Both the position numbers and the translations under genes were made by a program. A DNA stretch of 64,000 nt from Reticulascus tulasneorum (taxonomy: Eukaryota; Ascomycota; Sordariomycetes; Glomerellales; Reticulascaceae): contig LSAX01000009.1 in assembly GCA_001557505.1 (NCBI GenBank), forward strand, positions 1,426,001 to 1,490,000. The letters are read 5' to 3'. The first letter of the stretch is position 1; the number at the start of each line of letters is the position of its first letter. Of this stretch, positions 24,966 to 36,669 are shown in pieces. The notes beneath the pieces are model-generated. The model was not told the origin of the DNA. It searched no databases and saw only the letters and a list, made by a program, of their open reading frames with translations.

Positions 24966-27900
24966 CTAGTCATCATCACTCTGCGCGGCGGTGCTTCCTC
25001 CATTAGCTTCCCTGGCGCCATTTGTTGAAGATATCAATTTGATTCTTGTGCCGCTCGGCGCGGGCTGGGGTGTTCCGCCGCTTGCAGAAGGAACAGCCGA
25101 CCCAGCCTTTACTGAGCCGTTTTCCAGCTCCCGCAGCTCCGCATGCGTGTCCAATTCTTTCTGGAGCTCAGCATGGAAGAATTTCTGGACGTGGTTAGTA
25201 TCGGCGTCAACGAGCGACGAATGCGGCGCGACTTACTTGTAAGGTCTGGGCATCCTGATAGAGCAGGCTTGCCTCTTCGTTGTAGGTTTGACAGTTTCCA
25301 AACATCAAGTCGACATCTTGCCGCATGTCGCTAAGGTTGGTATACTTCTCCTTCTTAATCTTTGTTTCGATCTGCTTCATGGATATCGGGTTCAAAATGA
25401 CGAGATAGTAATCGGGGAAGTCACGCTTGGGAGGTAGTTGGACGAAAGGACCGATAATGATACGCTTGCCCGTATCGGATTCATCTTCCTCTGCTGGAGA
25501 CTCTAGATCGTCCACCTCAAGGTTCATCATGCCGTCGTACAGAGCACGCAGACTCTGTTGGAGGACCTGACGTTGTCGAAGAGAAACGCGAGGCGTCTCG
25601 GGTCCATTAGGCGCTTGGATCGCTTTCGGTCTTCCCTGGGGCCCACGGCGTTTCTTTGCTGGAGGCTCATCCTCGACTTCTTCAGCCTTGCGTTTTTCTT
25701 GATTCTTGCTACCAGGTTTCCGGCCTCGTTTTTTCGGCGTTTCCTCGACTTCCTCGGTACTGGCACGACTTGCAGTTGGCGAGTTCTCAGCTGAGGCTTC
25801 CCCACCAGTTCTCTTGGCTCGATTGGCTTCACGCCTGTCTTTGCGTGCTTGTTTTCTTGCAGCAGCCGCTTCAGGGCTGTCCTCATCGTCATCCACAGCC
25901 ATGAGCCACTGCTCTTCCGTGAGGCCATCGTCGTATTTAACCTTGGTACGCTCACGAGCGCCACGACCCAGAATAGACTCGGGTTCGTCGTTGACCAGGG
26001 GACCCTCCTGGACATAAATCTCGGGCAATTCGTCGTCACCCATAAGTCGCGGCTTGTGTTTGCAGCCAGGAAGCTCTCCGTAGATAGGGTCCGCCTTTCG
26101 TTCGTCGTCGAGAGCTTGGAAGGTGACAAGTTCGCCATCATTTCGCGCGAGTATCATGTTCAATTCTTCGTCGTCCATCTCCTCCTGGTCACCAACTTCC
26201 GCCATTTCAGCACTTTCCAGAAGTGTTCGCAACATGGCATCACGATCGGTTTCCGTAGACTTGTTATCAAAACGACCGGCCTGGATGACCTTGCCATCCA
26301 TATCGAGCTTGTATCTGGCTCGCTCAAGAATTTTCTCCTCGACCGAGTTGGAGCTGATTAGTCGCAAGATTCGAACCTCGTTCTTTTGACCAATACGATG
26401 CGCACGATCCTGGGCCTGCAAATCCTGATGGGGATTCCAATCGGAATCGTAGATGATGACTGTGTCAGCCGTCTGCAAGTTCAGACCAAGACCACCAGCA
26501 CGCGTTGAGAGTAGAAACATGAAATATGGAGAGTCCGGAGCATTGAAGTCCCGCAACAGGTCAGAACGCTCGTCTGACTTTGTTGTACCGTCTAGACGGA
26601 GATATTCGTACTTGCGGTATTTGAGATAATCCTCCATGATGTCCATGATGGCAGTCATCTGGAAGAACATGAGCACTCGATGTCCAGTTTGCTTGTATTT
26701 TGGCAGAACTCGGTCCAAAAGCTCGAATTTGCCGCAAGTTCTCCAGAGCAGATCGTTGCTGATACTCATGGGATTGAGCAAGTTCTCGACCTCGTCAAAC
26801 ACGAATGGATGATTGCACAGTTTTCGAAGCTGCATGATCATATTACTCAGGCCACGAGCACCAGTCTTGCCTCCTTTGCCATCGCTGACGATGATTCGGT
26901 TGTGCGTAACCATCTGCTTGTACAGTTTGGTTTGGAGAGCTGAGAACTTGCACTTGATCACCTTTTCGGTCTTGTCGGGAAGATCCTTCTCGACATCCTT
27001 CTTCAAGCGACGGAGCAAGAATGGTCGCAGAACCTTGTGCAGACGCCGAATGACGAGAATCTGTTCTTCTTCTGTAAGGTCCATCTTGTCCTGACTACCA
27101 GTATTGGCAAAGGGAGTGTTGAACCATTCGTCAAAAGTGTTTACGGATTTGAAAATGTTCGGCAAGACGAAGTTGAGCATAGCCCACAGTTCAGTCAGGT
27201 TGTTCTGCAGAGGCGTACCAGTCAAAATGAGACGGTAGCGGGTGTTGTAGTACTGCTGGATGGTGGCGCTCAGCTTCGAGTTCTGGTTCTTCATGCGATG
27301 ACCTTCATCGATGATCATGTGAAACCACTTGATCTTACTGAGAATCGGCCGGTCCTTGATGATGTACTCGTAAGTCGTGAGGAGCACCTGGAACCTGCCT
27401 TGCCGGATCCTCTCCTGCTGCAGCTTTCGTACGTTGGGCGGGCCTTTGTACACGATTCGAGTCACTGACGGGGCCCATTTCTCGAACTCCAAGTTCCAGT
27501 TGGTCAGTGTACTCAGAGGCACGATAACCAGGTAAGGGCCCTCTTGCTGTTTCTTCTCGATGAGATAGGTGATCAGACTGATAGTTTGGATGGTCTTGCC
27601 GAGACCCATCTCATCGGCAAGAATACCGTTGAGATTGTTGTTGTACAACGACAACATCCACTGGAGGCCCTTGACCTGGTACTCCTTGAGCGTACCTCCA
27701 ACCAGCATATTGGCCTGTCCGTGCACATCTTCCTTGATACGATGAGCAACGGCATAGTAGTCGATCTTGCGACTACTCTCTTCATCATCACTCTCGATTT
27801 CGCTGTCCTCGCCCCCAAAGGTATCCTCATCTCCACCGTAACGTTCAGCTGCTTGTCTCTGCTGTGTCTTGACGGACGAGGCAAGTTGGTGCAGAAAGCC

Positions 27901-29447
27901 ATCGGTCTGCCTGAGCAAGTGGGTGATTCGAGTATCTTTGGCTTCGTCGAGCAACTTGAGATAAGCCTCTTCATCGTTGGCCTTCAAAGCTTGCAGACGT
28001 TGTTTGGCTGTCCTCTCAATTCTCTTCTGCTCTTCCTTCTCGATGTTGAAGTGCTGCTGGAACATAAGCCTGCTAAGCTTCTGGGACTTATTGCGTTGAT
28101 TAGCGGCAGTGGTGCTGATCTCAGCCTTGTGCTTGTAGATGGCCTGGAGGAAGTCGACATGTCTCTTCTTCTCACGGTTCTCACGGGCGTCACGCTGTTG
28201 CTTCTCAAGCTTCTCAGTGATTCTGGCCTCTCTCACAGTCATCTTCTTGGTACGGCGGTAGTTGCTCCGATTGGTGGTCATCGCAAGGTTGTCGTAATGC
28301 ATCATCGAGCGCCCAATCTTGTCGCGAAGCGCTCGCTGCTTGGCATACAGACCAAGAGACTTCATCTCGATGATGGCTTTCCGCTTAACAGTATCATCTG
28401 CTTCGAGACTGTCCTTGGCGGTGTCCCAATGGGCTAGGTTGGCAGGTAGAGACTTCAGCTCGGCGTATCTATCCCGCATTCGGTTGAAGACGATCACTTC
28501 CGTCTCGTACCGCAGATGTTCAAAGTCAATACCCGTCGGGAAGAAGCCTGGGATGATGATTCGATTCTTGCGTTGGGCATGGTCGAAGTAGTCGATCTTC
28601 TTCTGAATCATATCGGCGGAGTAGGGAGACTTGACCGACTTGAATATAGGATCCTTCTTCTTCAACGCAGCCTGGTCCTTGGCAGATTCGACGCCGTTTG
28701 GACCAGCTTTTGCCACATCATGCCCAGCCAGTCCAGGAGCTGGGGTTGGTAGCCCCGTAGCCGGGGCAGATATTGCCTGCCTACGCTGACGATTTGAAAA
28801 GATTGATTGTTGAATCTGCATAGGAACCCCGGCTTGTCTCCCGAGCAACTTGAAAGCATGGATCTGATGGCGCAGCAGTGTCAATTGTTGCGCACTGAAA
28901 TGGCCCGTGCTTGGCCCAGTCGACGGTGAGCCAGCCGCTGCAGCATTCGTCGGAATCGTGGCAGGCGTGGCATTGGTATTGATGGGCGTCGACGCCGGCG
29001 GTTGAGCTGCTTGTGGCGTTGGCTGCTGTTGGGTTTGAGGTTGGCCAGGTTGTACACCGTTGACAGTGCTAGTAGGACCATTTTGCATTTGCATCCGCTG
29101 ATGTTGCATCTGCTGATTCATGTGCTGCTGCTGCGCCAGGTATGCTTGCTGTTTTTGTCGCATTTGAGTGTGCTGTTGGAAGCTTATGAGGAACTGTTGT
29201 GCTTTGATATAGTCCGGATCCGTATGCGGTACGCCCTGCTCCTTCATCTGCCTCAATTTCTATGGCAAGTCAGCACCGAGATGGGGACAAAAGCACAACC
29301 GACGACCATGAAGGGTGCATCAGATTGTAGATATGGAGGCCGGGCTGCACTTACCATGTAAACCTCTTGCGCCTGTTGCGGCGTGGTGCCAGAAGGCATG
29401 GTCGCTCCAGGATGCTGAACAGCTGGGGGAGCCTGCACGGAGGCCAT
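24966..29447 (-). CDS. SNF2: SNF2/STH1 catalytic ATPase of SWI/SNF-RSC chromatin remodellers
   Basis: ATP-dependent nucleosome remodeller. Exons: 29447-29355, 29259-25237, 25184-24966; 1444 residues. Domain order is canonical: Gln-rich N-terminus, QLQ motif (about 156-190, QLTLLRHQIHAFKLLGRQ), HSA region (about 380-450, rich in Lys/Arg/Glu), SNF2 ATPase with Walker A DEMGLGKT near 579-586 and DEGH box near 681-684, helicase-C (LLSTRAGGLGLNLQTADTVI; QAQDRAHRIGQ), SnAC-like acidic segment, a KKRGRKPGSK AT-hook-like motif, and a C-terminal bromodomain (about 1290-1400, FPDYYLVILNPISMKQIE ... NCQTYNEE). Filamentous ascomycetes often keep a single copy, so SNF2 versus STH1 cannot be settled here. 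The last intron (25185-25236) interrupts the bromodomain. Confidence 0.96.
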
Positions 29448-30619
29448 ATTGATACAATGTCCTTTGACAGCCTATTGACCAAATGAATTTCCTAGAGATG
29501 GTTCGGCTACCTCGCGTGCATTCTAAGCCAAGTATTGCGCGTCTGAACCAGGTGGGTCTGGCCTATTAAAAGGGCGGCAAACAAGTCGTCGCGAAATGAG
29601 TGACCAGAAAAGACAGTAGCGAAGATAGTGACCGAAAAAAACCGGCGCGTCGGCGGAGAGGCGATGGGCACGGCGACGTTGGGATGGGAAAGGTGGGAAC
29701 GTCGATTGGTGAGCCGCAGACACGTTGGCCGGTCGCGTGGAACAGGTTCACCGAGATGGCAGAGGATGGATAATCAGCCGCACAGCGTAGCAAAGATGCC
29801 CTTGGGTGCTGTGGGGAGAAAAATGATGGAAGGGGCTCCGGTGCAAAGTGCGAAAAATGGGAGAGGGCGGAGGAGGCGGCGCGTCGGGGCGTTCCCTCGA
29901 GCGGGATGCGCGAGGAAATCGCGTGGAAAGTGGTTTGGGATGCTTTTCGAGATGGGTGTCGATGCCTGTAGAGGGGGTTTGGCGATTTTTCGATGCGCGC
30001 GGTCGCCGGTTGATGATGGGAGAGGTGAAGACCACAACGGACAAGATTCAGTGTGATGGTTGGTGCGGTCTGGAAAACACGATCCACTGTAAATTTCAGC
30101 ACGGGGCTGGGTTATCTAAGCTGGCTCGGCTGGGTACTGCTGCCTGAGGCAGAGATTTATTTTTCTGGCTGGTCGTACCCGAATGCGGCAACCCGCGACG
30201 AGCTCCACATTTGCTCGGATGAGTCATCCGAATATGGAAAGTCCCAAACAGCAGCCTGTCTCCCTAATAAGTACCTAGGCTGCCTTGCGAGTAGCCCTTC
30301 TGCAACTGCAGCTTTAGTAGGTGGGCTTTTATTGCCCCTATTTCCGAACTTGCAGCCTGTTATGGTAGCGACGACCATGAGATGTTGGCTAGCATCCGCT
30401 ATTTGAAGGTAGCCACGAGCATGCCAACATACCATCTAAATGTAAGGTAACCAAATAAACCCCTGCTTCTCTGCAAACCGCGACGGTGATCCTTGCCTGG
30501 GCCTGCATCTTGAGGGGCCAGTGCTGTCTTGCCTTTGACCGAAAACAGCCAGAACCGGCTCTCAGTTTCACTTCTCGTTCCAAATCCGATGGCATAGACT
30601 GAGATAACACGGCCCCATA
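29448..30619. other. Intergenic: SNF2 promoter region
   Basis: About 1.2 kb. From 29,570 to 30,060 the plus strand is G-rich, so the SNF2 coding strand is C/T-rich, as expected for a leader. Numerous short open frames there appear to be compositional. The distal part contains the bZIP-type palindrome described separately and the WDR70 3' flank. Confidence 0.6.
30216..30230. promoter_or_regulatory. AP-1/Gcn4-type bZIP palindrome
   Basis: The sequence CGGATGAGTCATCCG is a perfect 7-1-7 palindrome with the ATGAGTCAT core of Gcn4/CPC-1-type bZIP factors at its centre. It lies about 770 bases upstream of the SNF2 start and 390 bases beyond the WDR70 stop, so SNF2 is the more plausible target. A single occurrence can be chance. 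Confidence 0.35.
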
Positions 30620-32389
30620 TCATCGTTTTGCTCTCTTCTTGTCTGGTCCTTCTTCTTCCTCGTCGCTGATGTCTGCATACTGAGTGACTGGCTGGGTATC
30701 CTTCCAGGCCGCCGTGAACATCGGGTCCTTGTTCGCGACATCGGCGTACTTCAATAAAGCCTCCCTGGGGTCCTCATGCAGCATGCGAGCCAGAGGAATG
30801 TTTTCTGCGATGTGCTTCTCATCAGGCTGGTTCCTCATGAATGGTGTTTGTTGTAGAATTGCAGGTCGTCTTGGATCTCTCGACTTCCCAGAAGCCGTGA
30901 CGCCGCCCTTTCTAGATCCTGCCATAGCTCCTCCGGGAGTGATGATCGAATCCCCTGACATTCCAAGAGATTGATCTGTCGTGAGCGCCGAGTTATCATC
31001 TATGTGCCGTCTCTTTGGTGCTCGTGACATTACATCCACAGCACCGCGCGTCGACATGGTCGGGCTGTAGAGAACATGGGTTTCGCCATTTGCGGAACCC
31101 GTGATAATTTGGTTTATCTTGGCGTGCCAATCAACCGTGATGAGCGGTGATCCCGAGGTTACGGGCGTGACATGCTCTGCTCTTAGATTGCCCGGATTTA
31201 GGATGTGCAAGTGGCCGGTAGCAGAGCCTGTGACTATACTCGTTGAGTTGGGAGAGTATTTGATATTGGACATGGGATAATGATCCGAAGTTGATGGATG
31301 TTCCACGGTGACTAGAGGCGATTTGAATTTTCGGATATCCCATAATTTGATCGTGTTGTCGCCGCCTCTGGTAACCACCATTCTCCCATCTGCAGAGATG
31401 TCGAGTCCGCCGGTCCACGTGCTAGGCTTGTGTGCATCCCGTATTTCAGCAGCAGGACGTGAGAACGGACCGGTGCCGCTCCACATGACAAGAGAACCAT
31501 CCAACGCGGCGGCGATGAGAACGTTGTTGCCCCCTTGGGCCGGGGATCCCCATGCAACGGCCGTCATTCTTGTCCGCCCGGCAGAGCCTGCTGCCTTTGA
31601 TTTGAAAACGATAACTTCCTTCTGGCTCCGCTTGTTGTTAACATCCCATATTCTCAGGGTGCTGTCCGTGCCGGCAGTGACACAGAGATTCTTGTCGGTT
31701 GGATGCCAGGTTCCAGTTGTGATTTCAGAGATATGGCCTTTCGTGTTGTTCATGTCTCTCAAATACATGTCACCCTTGACGAACTCTGTCACGATATCTC
31801 CATCTCTGGACATAATCTTCGCCTGGGGATGCGCAGATACACAAAGAAACACACTGGGGGCCAGATGGTTGAACTCAATATGGTGGATTGGGTGCGATTC
31901 TGCGCTGGCTGCCGATCTCGTCTCCCAAGGGTCTACGCTTCGGAATGCTCGAAGAGTGGTTGTGGTCATAGACGCAAAGTCGTGCAGGTTTATTTTGCAG
32001 TCCAGGGATGCTGTGGCTAGTCGCCCTCCTACCGGGTCGAGGGTCAATGTCGTAACCGCCCGCTCGTGGGTCTTGAGAACCAGCTCGTGGGAGACTGGGA
32101 ACTCGTCTCCATCTTCGGACTCATCAGAGTCGTCCGAATCGTCGTCGTTGTCACTGTTACTCTCTGAGTCGGATTTCTTCTTGGCCGGATCATTTGGTCG
32201 CGGACCTCCAGCTTCATTTTGCGATGTCACTGCCACAGGCTTTTCTGCCACTCTCCTGCTCCGGTCGATCTGTGCTGTGATGTCAGCCGCCTTGGTTTTT
32301 TTGCCAAAAGAAGCTGGTAAGAACGCCCGCATGGGGTCGTCCTCAGCAAGTTCATGCCCTTCGACCACAAAATCTTCATCGTCGCTCAT
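30620..32389 (-). CDS. WDR70: WDR70-like WD-repeat protein
   Basis: Intronless, 589 residues. The start MSDDEDFVVEGHELAEDDPM with ..AFLPASFGKKTK matches the WDR70 (GAD-1) family opening; an in-frame upstream ATG at 32485 adds an unrelated, non-conserved leader and is rejected. An acidic Ser/Asp stretch sits near residues 110-130 (SDSESNSDNDDDSDDSDESE). About seven WD repeats follow (HERAVTTLTLDPVGGRLATASLD ... LRIWDVNNKR ... IKLWDIRKFK), then the conserved C-terminal tail with AENIPLARMLHEDPREALLKY and a basic KKRAKR end. Family members act in the nucleus; fission yeast Wdr70 has been linked to histone H2B ubiquitination and DNA-break repair. Role here is by homology. Confidence 0.93.
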   Translation of the reverse strand: MSDDEDFVVEGHELAEDDPMRAFLPASFGKKTKAADITAQIDRSRRVAEKPVAVTSQNEAGGPRPNDPAKKKSDSESNSDNDDDSDDSDESEDGDEFPVSHELVLKTHERAVTTLTLDPVGGRLATASLDCKINLHDFASMTTTTLRAFRSVDPWETRSAASAESHPIHHIEFNHLAPSVFLCVSAHPQAKIMSRDGDIVTEFVKGDMYLRDMNNTKGHISEITTGTWHPTDKNLCVTAGTDSTLRIWDVNNKRSQKEVIVFKSKAAGSAGRTRMTAVAWGSPAQGGNNVLIAAALDGSLVMWSGTGPFSRPAAEIRDAHKPSTWTGGLDISADGRMVVTRGGDNTIKLWDIRKFKSPLVTVEHPSTSDHYPMSNIKYSPNSTSIVTGSATGHLHILNPGNLRAEHVTPVTSGSPLITVDWHAKINQIITGSANGETHVLYSPTMSTRGAVDVMSRAPKRRHIDDNSALTTDQSLGMSGDSIITPGGAMAGSRKGGVTASGKSRDPRRPAILQQTPFMRNQPDEKHIAENIPLARMLHEDPREALLKYADVANKDPMFTAAWKDTQPVTQYADISDEEEEGPDKKRAKR

Positions 32390-32973
32390 TGTGTGATGCG
32401 TCAAGTTGAGCCGGGATCTGTGAGTTGAGATTTTCAAAAGTAGGTTGTCGCTGAGAAGTTGATGGATGAGCCTCCAAGTAACCAAGGGACATCCAGGTAA
32501 GGGCTCGATTTAGTTAGGTCTGCCTCTAGCGTCATCGGGTGTCAGTGGCAGTTTATCGTGGTCATAGCGTCCTTAGCGAGTTAGGACAGTGGCTTTTCAA
32601 CACCACTCTTGACGGAGATCATGTAGATCACCTGTTTTCACATGGCGGGCTGGTACTAATTCTTCAAGGGTTTTATTAAAGCCCGTTTTCAAGACAATTA
32701 ATGTTGCCAGTCGCGTGACAGGGCTGGCTACTTGACTCAACTTGTCACGCCAGCAACTCGTCGCTTTTATTCTTAGCAACGGTAGCGTCATGGTTACACA
32801 CTAACCTGATACGACCGCAGCTCCAATCCAGATAGACTTCCCAAAATATGACCTGGGATTTATGCGCCATGACTTCTAGTTAGCCTATGTACTGCTAAGT
32901 CCAAGTCGAATGCAAAGAAACTTTTCGCCAATGAGATCATGGAAAGCCAGCGGTGTCTCGAAGCCAAGCCATA
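32390..32973. other. Intergenic: WDR70 promoter and dehydratase 3' flank
   Basis: About 580 bases without coding potential. Nothing distinctive was recognised. Confidence 0.6.
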
Positions 32974-34301
32974 TCACCACTCTCGGATTTCACCTCCTGG
33001 TCCGTCGAATCCAGGGGTTGTCCAAATCTGGCAACCTTTGGCCAGTTCCCGAACCTTATCCTCATCAACCTCAATTCCCAGGCCTGGTCCCGTCAGGATG
33101 TTGATATACCCATCGGTCACATTCCAAACACTTGGGTCCTTGATGTAGCTCGTGAGATCCTCACAGCCAACCATGGAGTTATAATGGATTCCCAGACTCA
33201 TCTCCTGAATTGCGAAGTTGGGCATTGCGGTATCGACTTGAACACTTGCAGCCATGGCAATAGGGCCCAAAGGACAGTGTGGGGCGACGGCGACGTCGTA
33301 AACTTCACACATGGAAGCGATGCGGTGAAGTTCCGAGATGCCTCCTACATGGGAGACATCGGGCTGAAGAATTTCGATGCACTGGGCCTCGAGGAATGGC
33401 CGGACATCCCATCGATGATAGAGTCGCTCGCCCAAGGCAATCGGGATAGTTGTCTTTTGAGATAAAGCCTTGATGCCTCCGATATTTTCCGAAAGGAGAG
33501 GCTCTTCGATGAAGTATGGGCGATATTGTTCCATGCGTTTGGCGAGTTGCCCTGCCATTGCCTTGTGAACGCGTCCATGGTAATCGATAGCTGCGTCCAA
33601 ACCGAGATCTTTTACGGTCTTGAGGCGTTCAATGGATGAGTCCAATGCAGCAGGGGAATCAAGCCAGCCGAGGCCCTCCGTCCCGTTCATCTTGATGCAC
33701 GTGAAACCCTGCTTCTTGCGTTCCATGCTGTCATGAGAATCATTAGTACCTTTGAGGCTTCCACTTCAGTTCGAATGGTGTTAATGCTTACGCCTGTTTG
33801 GCAACATCATCAGGACGGTCACCACCAATCCACGAATAAACCTTGATCTTGTCACGTAGCTTGCCTCCCAGAAGTTGATGAATGGGGACATTAAGCTTGC
33901 GAGCTGATGTAGCGTTAGGAAGGTGATAGAGATTACAAGTGAATTCGGCACATACCCTTCAGGTCCCAAAGAGCAATATCTACACCAGACAAGGCACTCA
34001 TGAGGACAGCACCACCACGATAGAACTGCTTTCGCCAAGCAGTCTGCCAGACTTGTTCAATGTTACTGTGATAGACTGTTAAAGGGGTCTTTAAGGACGA
34101 GGTAGGAAGCAGAGAGAAAACTCACTCGGCATCCATTCCGATGAATTTGTCCTTGTAGAAGTCCAGGCAACCCTCGATAGCCTGAGTATGACCTTCAAGG
34201 GTTGCTTCACCCCATCCGTAGTTGCCTTCATCATCAGTGATCTTGACGAAAAGCCAACGAGGAGGAACTCGGAAATACTCCAGGGTCGTGATTTTGCCCA
34301 T
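32974..34301 (-). CDS. dgoD: D-galactonate dehydratase-like enolase-superfamily enzyme
   Basis: Mandelate-racemase/muconate-lactonising family. Exons: 34301-34126, 34065-33956, 33903-33792, 33727-32974; 383 residues, one more than E. coli DgoD. The start [20 protein letters not shown] and the metal site are diagnostic: Asp181 and His183 in AIDYHGRVH, Glu207 in FIEEP and Glu233 in ALGERL; the general acid/base His283 lies in VAPHCPLGP. These sit two residues before the DgoD equivalents Asp183, His185, Glu209, Glu235 and His285. The predicted reaction is D-galactonate to 2-keto-3-deoxygalactonate, expected in the cytosol. No aldolase or kinase gene is adjacent, so the rest of a pathway must lie elsewhere. 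A related acid-sugar substrate cannot be excluded. Confidence 0.9.
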
Positions 34302-34983
34302 CTTGAAATCGCGTTTCGAGGATTTTGTCTAGTTGTGGATGTTAAACGTTGATGAGGAGGTGTGTTCTATATATTTGGTCTGCCTTTAGTTGTTGTGTGA
34401 TTTGGAAGGGTCTCTACTTTCGAGAAAGTTGTTGGGTTGGGTTATTTTAGAAGTTAAGGTACGTGCGTGGGTATGCTAGAAACAATCGGCCAGAGGTCGT
34501 AGAGTGACAGGAAGGGACGAAGGGCCATCTCAGGAAAGAACACGGAAAGGAAGGGACGTGCCAGGAAGCAATCGTTTGTTTTTGGCTTGACCGCATGCAC
34601 TTGCCCTTACAGTTATTGCCCTTTAGCATCGCAAATAACAGACCAGTGATGAATTATTATACATTCAAACCTGGCATGTTCAACAGCTTTAGGACACACA
34701 TATATATTAGACATTAGTACACTATGCCTATTGGGTATCTGTCACCGGGGAAGGAGCTTTATATCATTGAACAAGCAGTGACATCTTGATTTCACAACCA
34801 GCAAACAAAAGAATGCATAGTTTCCATACATGTTACTTTGGCTAGATTTGAAGAGACTTATGAGAGATTGTTAAAATTTGTGTTATATTGTGGACTGACG
34901 CATTTCATACATGTCATATCACGGCACGGATTAGCAAATGCCGGATATCTTCTCCCAGGTTGACTTTCCGTGATTGCCCTCCA
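34302..34983. other. Intergenic: dehydratase promoter and PhyH 3' flank
   Basis: About 680 bases. The part next to 34,301 is the dehydratase promoter with a TATA-like element; the rest is A/T-rich non-coding sequence. Confidence 0.6.
34367..34376 (-). promoter_or_regulatory. TATA-like element of the dehydratase gene
   Basis: On the minus strand the sequence reads AAATATATAG, about 66-75 bases upstream of the ATG at 34301. That position would give a short leader of about 40 bases. Supported by position and sequence only. Confidence 0.4.
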
Positions 34984-35937
34984 TCATACAGCAGCACTGA
35001 CACCACGAGCTTGCTGCAGTCGCTTCAACTCTTCTTGCTTCATCCTCTCCTGGACCCTGACTCTCTCTGGCACGACGCCTTCCCTGGGTGCCGCTATCTT
35101 CCAGCCAGGCAGTGAGTCCTTGCCAAGGGCTCTCAAGGTAGCTAGCTCCACGAGGCTATAAGCTCCATCTGGTCTGTCAAAGCAGTGTGGCTCCTTCAAT
35201 GAAACCGGAGGATTCGTGATGATTCGGAGCTGTCGTTTGGGATTGTATGATGCGGAGTGCAACATCAGCGGGTGGAGAAGAAAGACGTCTCCGCAGTTGC
35301 CATGGGCTTCCACGAAGTTGTTACAGCTCCCAGCCAAGGAGTTGAACCAATTGAGATTCTTCTCTTGGCTGAAGTCTGGCGCACCTCGTGGCGCCATGCG
35401 CGGGGAGACACCTTCGGGATGGTCGTAAAGATGCTTTGCAACCTTCGGGATAGCTTCTGGACATATCATTGTGCCCCCTCCGCCAGGAATGATGTCGGAC
35501 CAGAGTGGGATAACGAGAAGACCTTGCTCAGGAGAGCATAGGTAGTGCACAAAGAAATCCCCATCCACGTGCCACTCATTCAGGCTCTGTGGAGGCGTCT
35601 CCTTTCCTTCGAACTCGGGACTGCCCAAGTTGACAATAAGCGAATCCATCCATTTCCTAGACTCAGGTACCACTCGATCCTCTCCTCCGCACAGCTCACA
35701 TATGGCAGCCCATGCCTTTGGGGCAATTTCCGAGCAGTCGAATGGACGATGACCAGGCATGTTTGTGCGATGCTTCCATGTAGATTTATCACTAGGATCC
35801 ATACCCAGTCGAGTCCAGACATTCTCAGTCACCACCTCGGCCTGTTCCCTTGTGAAGCAGTCCGTCAAGTGCAACCAGCCATGCTGTATAAAATGCTCCT
35901 TCTGTTCTTCAGTAAGTGGTTTCGAAGCGGAAGCCAT
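34984..35937 (-). CDS. Phytanoyl-CoA dioxygenase (PhyH) family 2-oxoglutarate/Fe(II) oxygenase
   Basis: Intronless, 317 residues. The double-stranded beta-helix iron site is visible: HVDGD (His123, Asp125), a distal histidine in GDVFLLHPLMLHSAS (His222 or His227) and Arg236 for 2-oxoglutarate. The glycine turn IIPGGGGTMICP and the N-terminal EQKEHFIQHGWLHLTDCFTREQ are typical of fungal members. No signal peptide or peroxisomal C-terminal signal (the end is GVSAAV), so a cytosolic enzyme is likely. Substrate is unknown; many fungal relatives are orphans. It lies 0.7 kb upstream of the dehydratase on the same strand and is divergent from SWC5 across 732 bases. Confidence 0.9.
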   Translation of the reverse strand: MASASKPLTEEQKEHFIQHGWLHLTDCFTREQAEVVTENVWTRLGMDPSDKSTWKHRTNMPGHRPFDCSEIAPKAWAAICELCGGEDRVVPESRKWMDSLIVNLGSPEFEGKETPPQSLNEWHVDGDFFVHYLCSPEQGLLVIPLWSDIIPGGGGTMICPEAIPKVAKHLYDHPEGVSPRMAPRGAPDFSQEKNLNWFNSLAGSCNNFVEAHGNCGDVFLLHPLMLHSASYNPKRQLRIITNPPVSLKEPHCFDRPDGAYSLVELATLRALGKDSLPGWKIAAPREGVVPERVRVQERMKQEELKRLQQARGVSAAV

Positions 35938-36669
35938 TGTACTATAAATTTTCGAAGACAGGCGTCAGACAGGCTAGTACTAGCTGACTGAATGAGACGA
36001 CGAAAAGCGATTATAGATTGCGGGGTGATAATAGCATTTAAGGTCCAAAAACTAGGTATCAAGTATAAAAAGAAAACACGCAGCCAACCATGGTCACTTG
36101 CGTAGTGAACTTGCGGGTTGCAAGCCGACGCATAATTGATGCGGGGAAATCAAGCTTGGATGATCGAAGTTCCATGAGCCTTCACCCTATTGGACATACT
36201 CCAGCGAACTCGGAGTCGACGACGTGAGGTTGCCGGGCCTAAGCAGATAGCTCTAGAGCAATGCTAGCCGGGGGACTATTAGCGTTCAGAGGCGGACGAT
36301 ATTCAAGATATAGCACTTGGCTGGGAGAGCAATGTGGACAGCAGAGCAGCTAACGCCGGGTAAATTGAACTACGATGCTGATGCTCCGACCTGTTGGTAG
36401 CTGGGCCTACTAGGATTCACCCAGGGTCTAGTCTAGGTAAGGGTAGCACTCTATTATTAGCAGACTGAACTGAGCCAAAGGGGTAAAGATTTCGCAAGTA
36501 GGTGGTGAGAGTATTAGTAGACCATGAGTTCATGAGCGTGCGAGGCGAGCTGATTGGTAGCGGGGGGCGTTTCCTCACACGGACATCGGTGCATTCTTCG
36601 CCGACAAAAAAAAAAGGACGACCTTTACTAAACACAAGACACAATTCTGCCAGCACCCAAACATTCAAG
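35938..36669. promoter_or_regulatory. Divergent intergenic region, PhyH gene / SWC5
   Basis: 732 bases between two outward-facing start codons. A TATAAAA string at 36,064-36,070 on the plus strand is too far from the SWC5 ATG to be assigned. An A-rich run at about 36,606-36,616 lies in the SWC5 leader. Confidence 0.5.

Noticed and set aside
27544..28437. 297-codon plus-strand frame inside SNF2
   Set aside because: Antisense shadow of the conserved ATPase/HSA coding region.
31308..32396. 362-codon plus-strand frame inside WDR70
   Set aside because: Antisense shadow of the WD-repeat gene.
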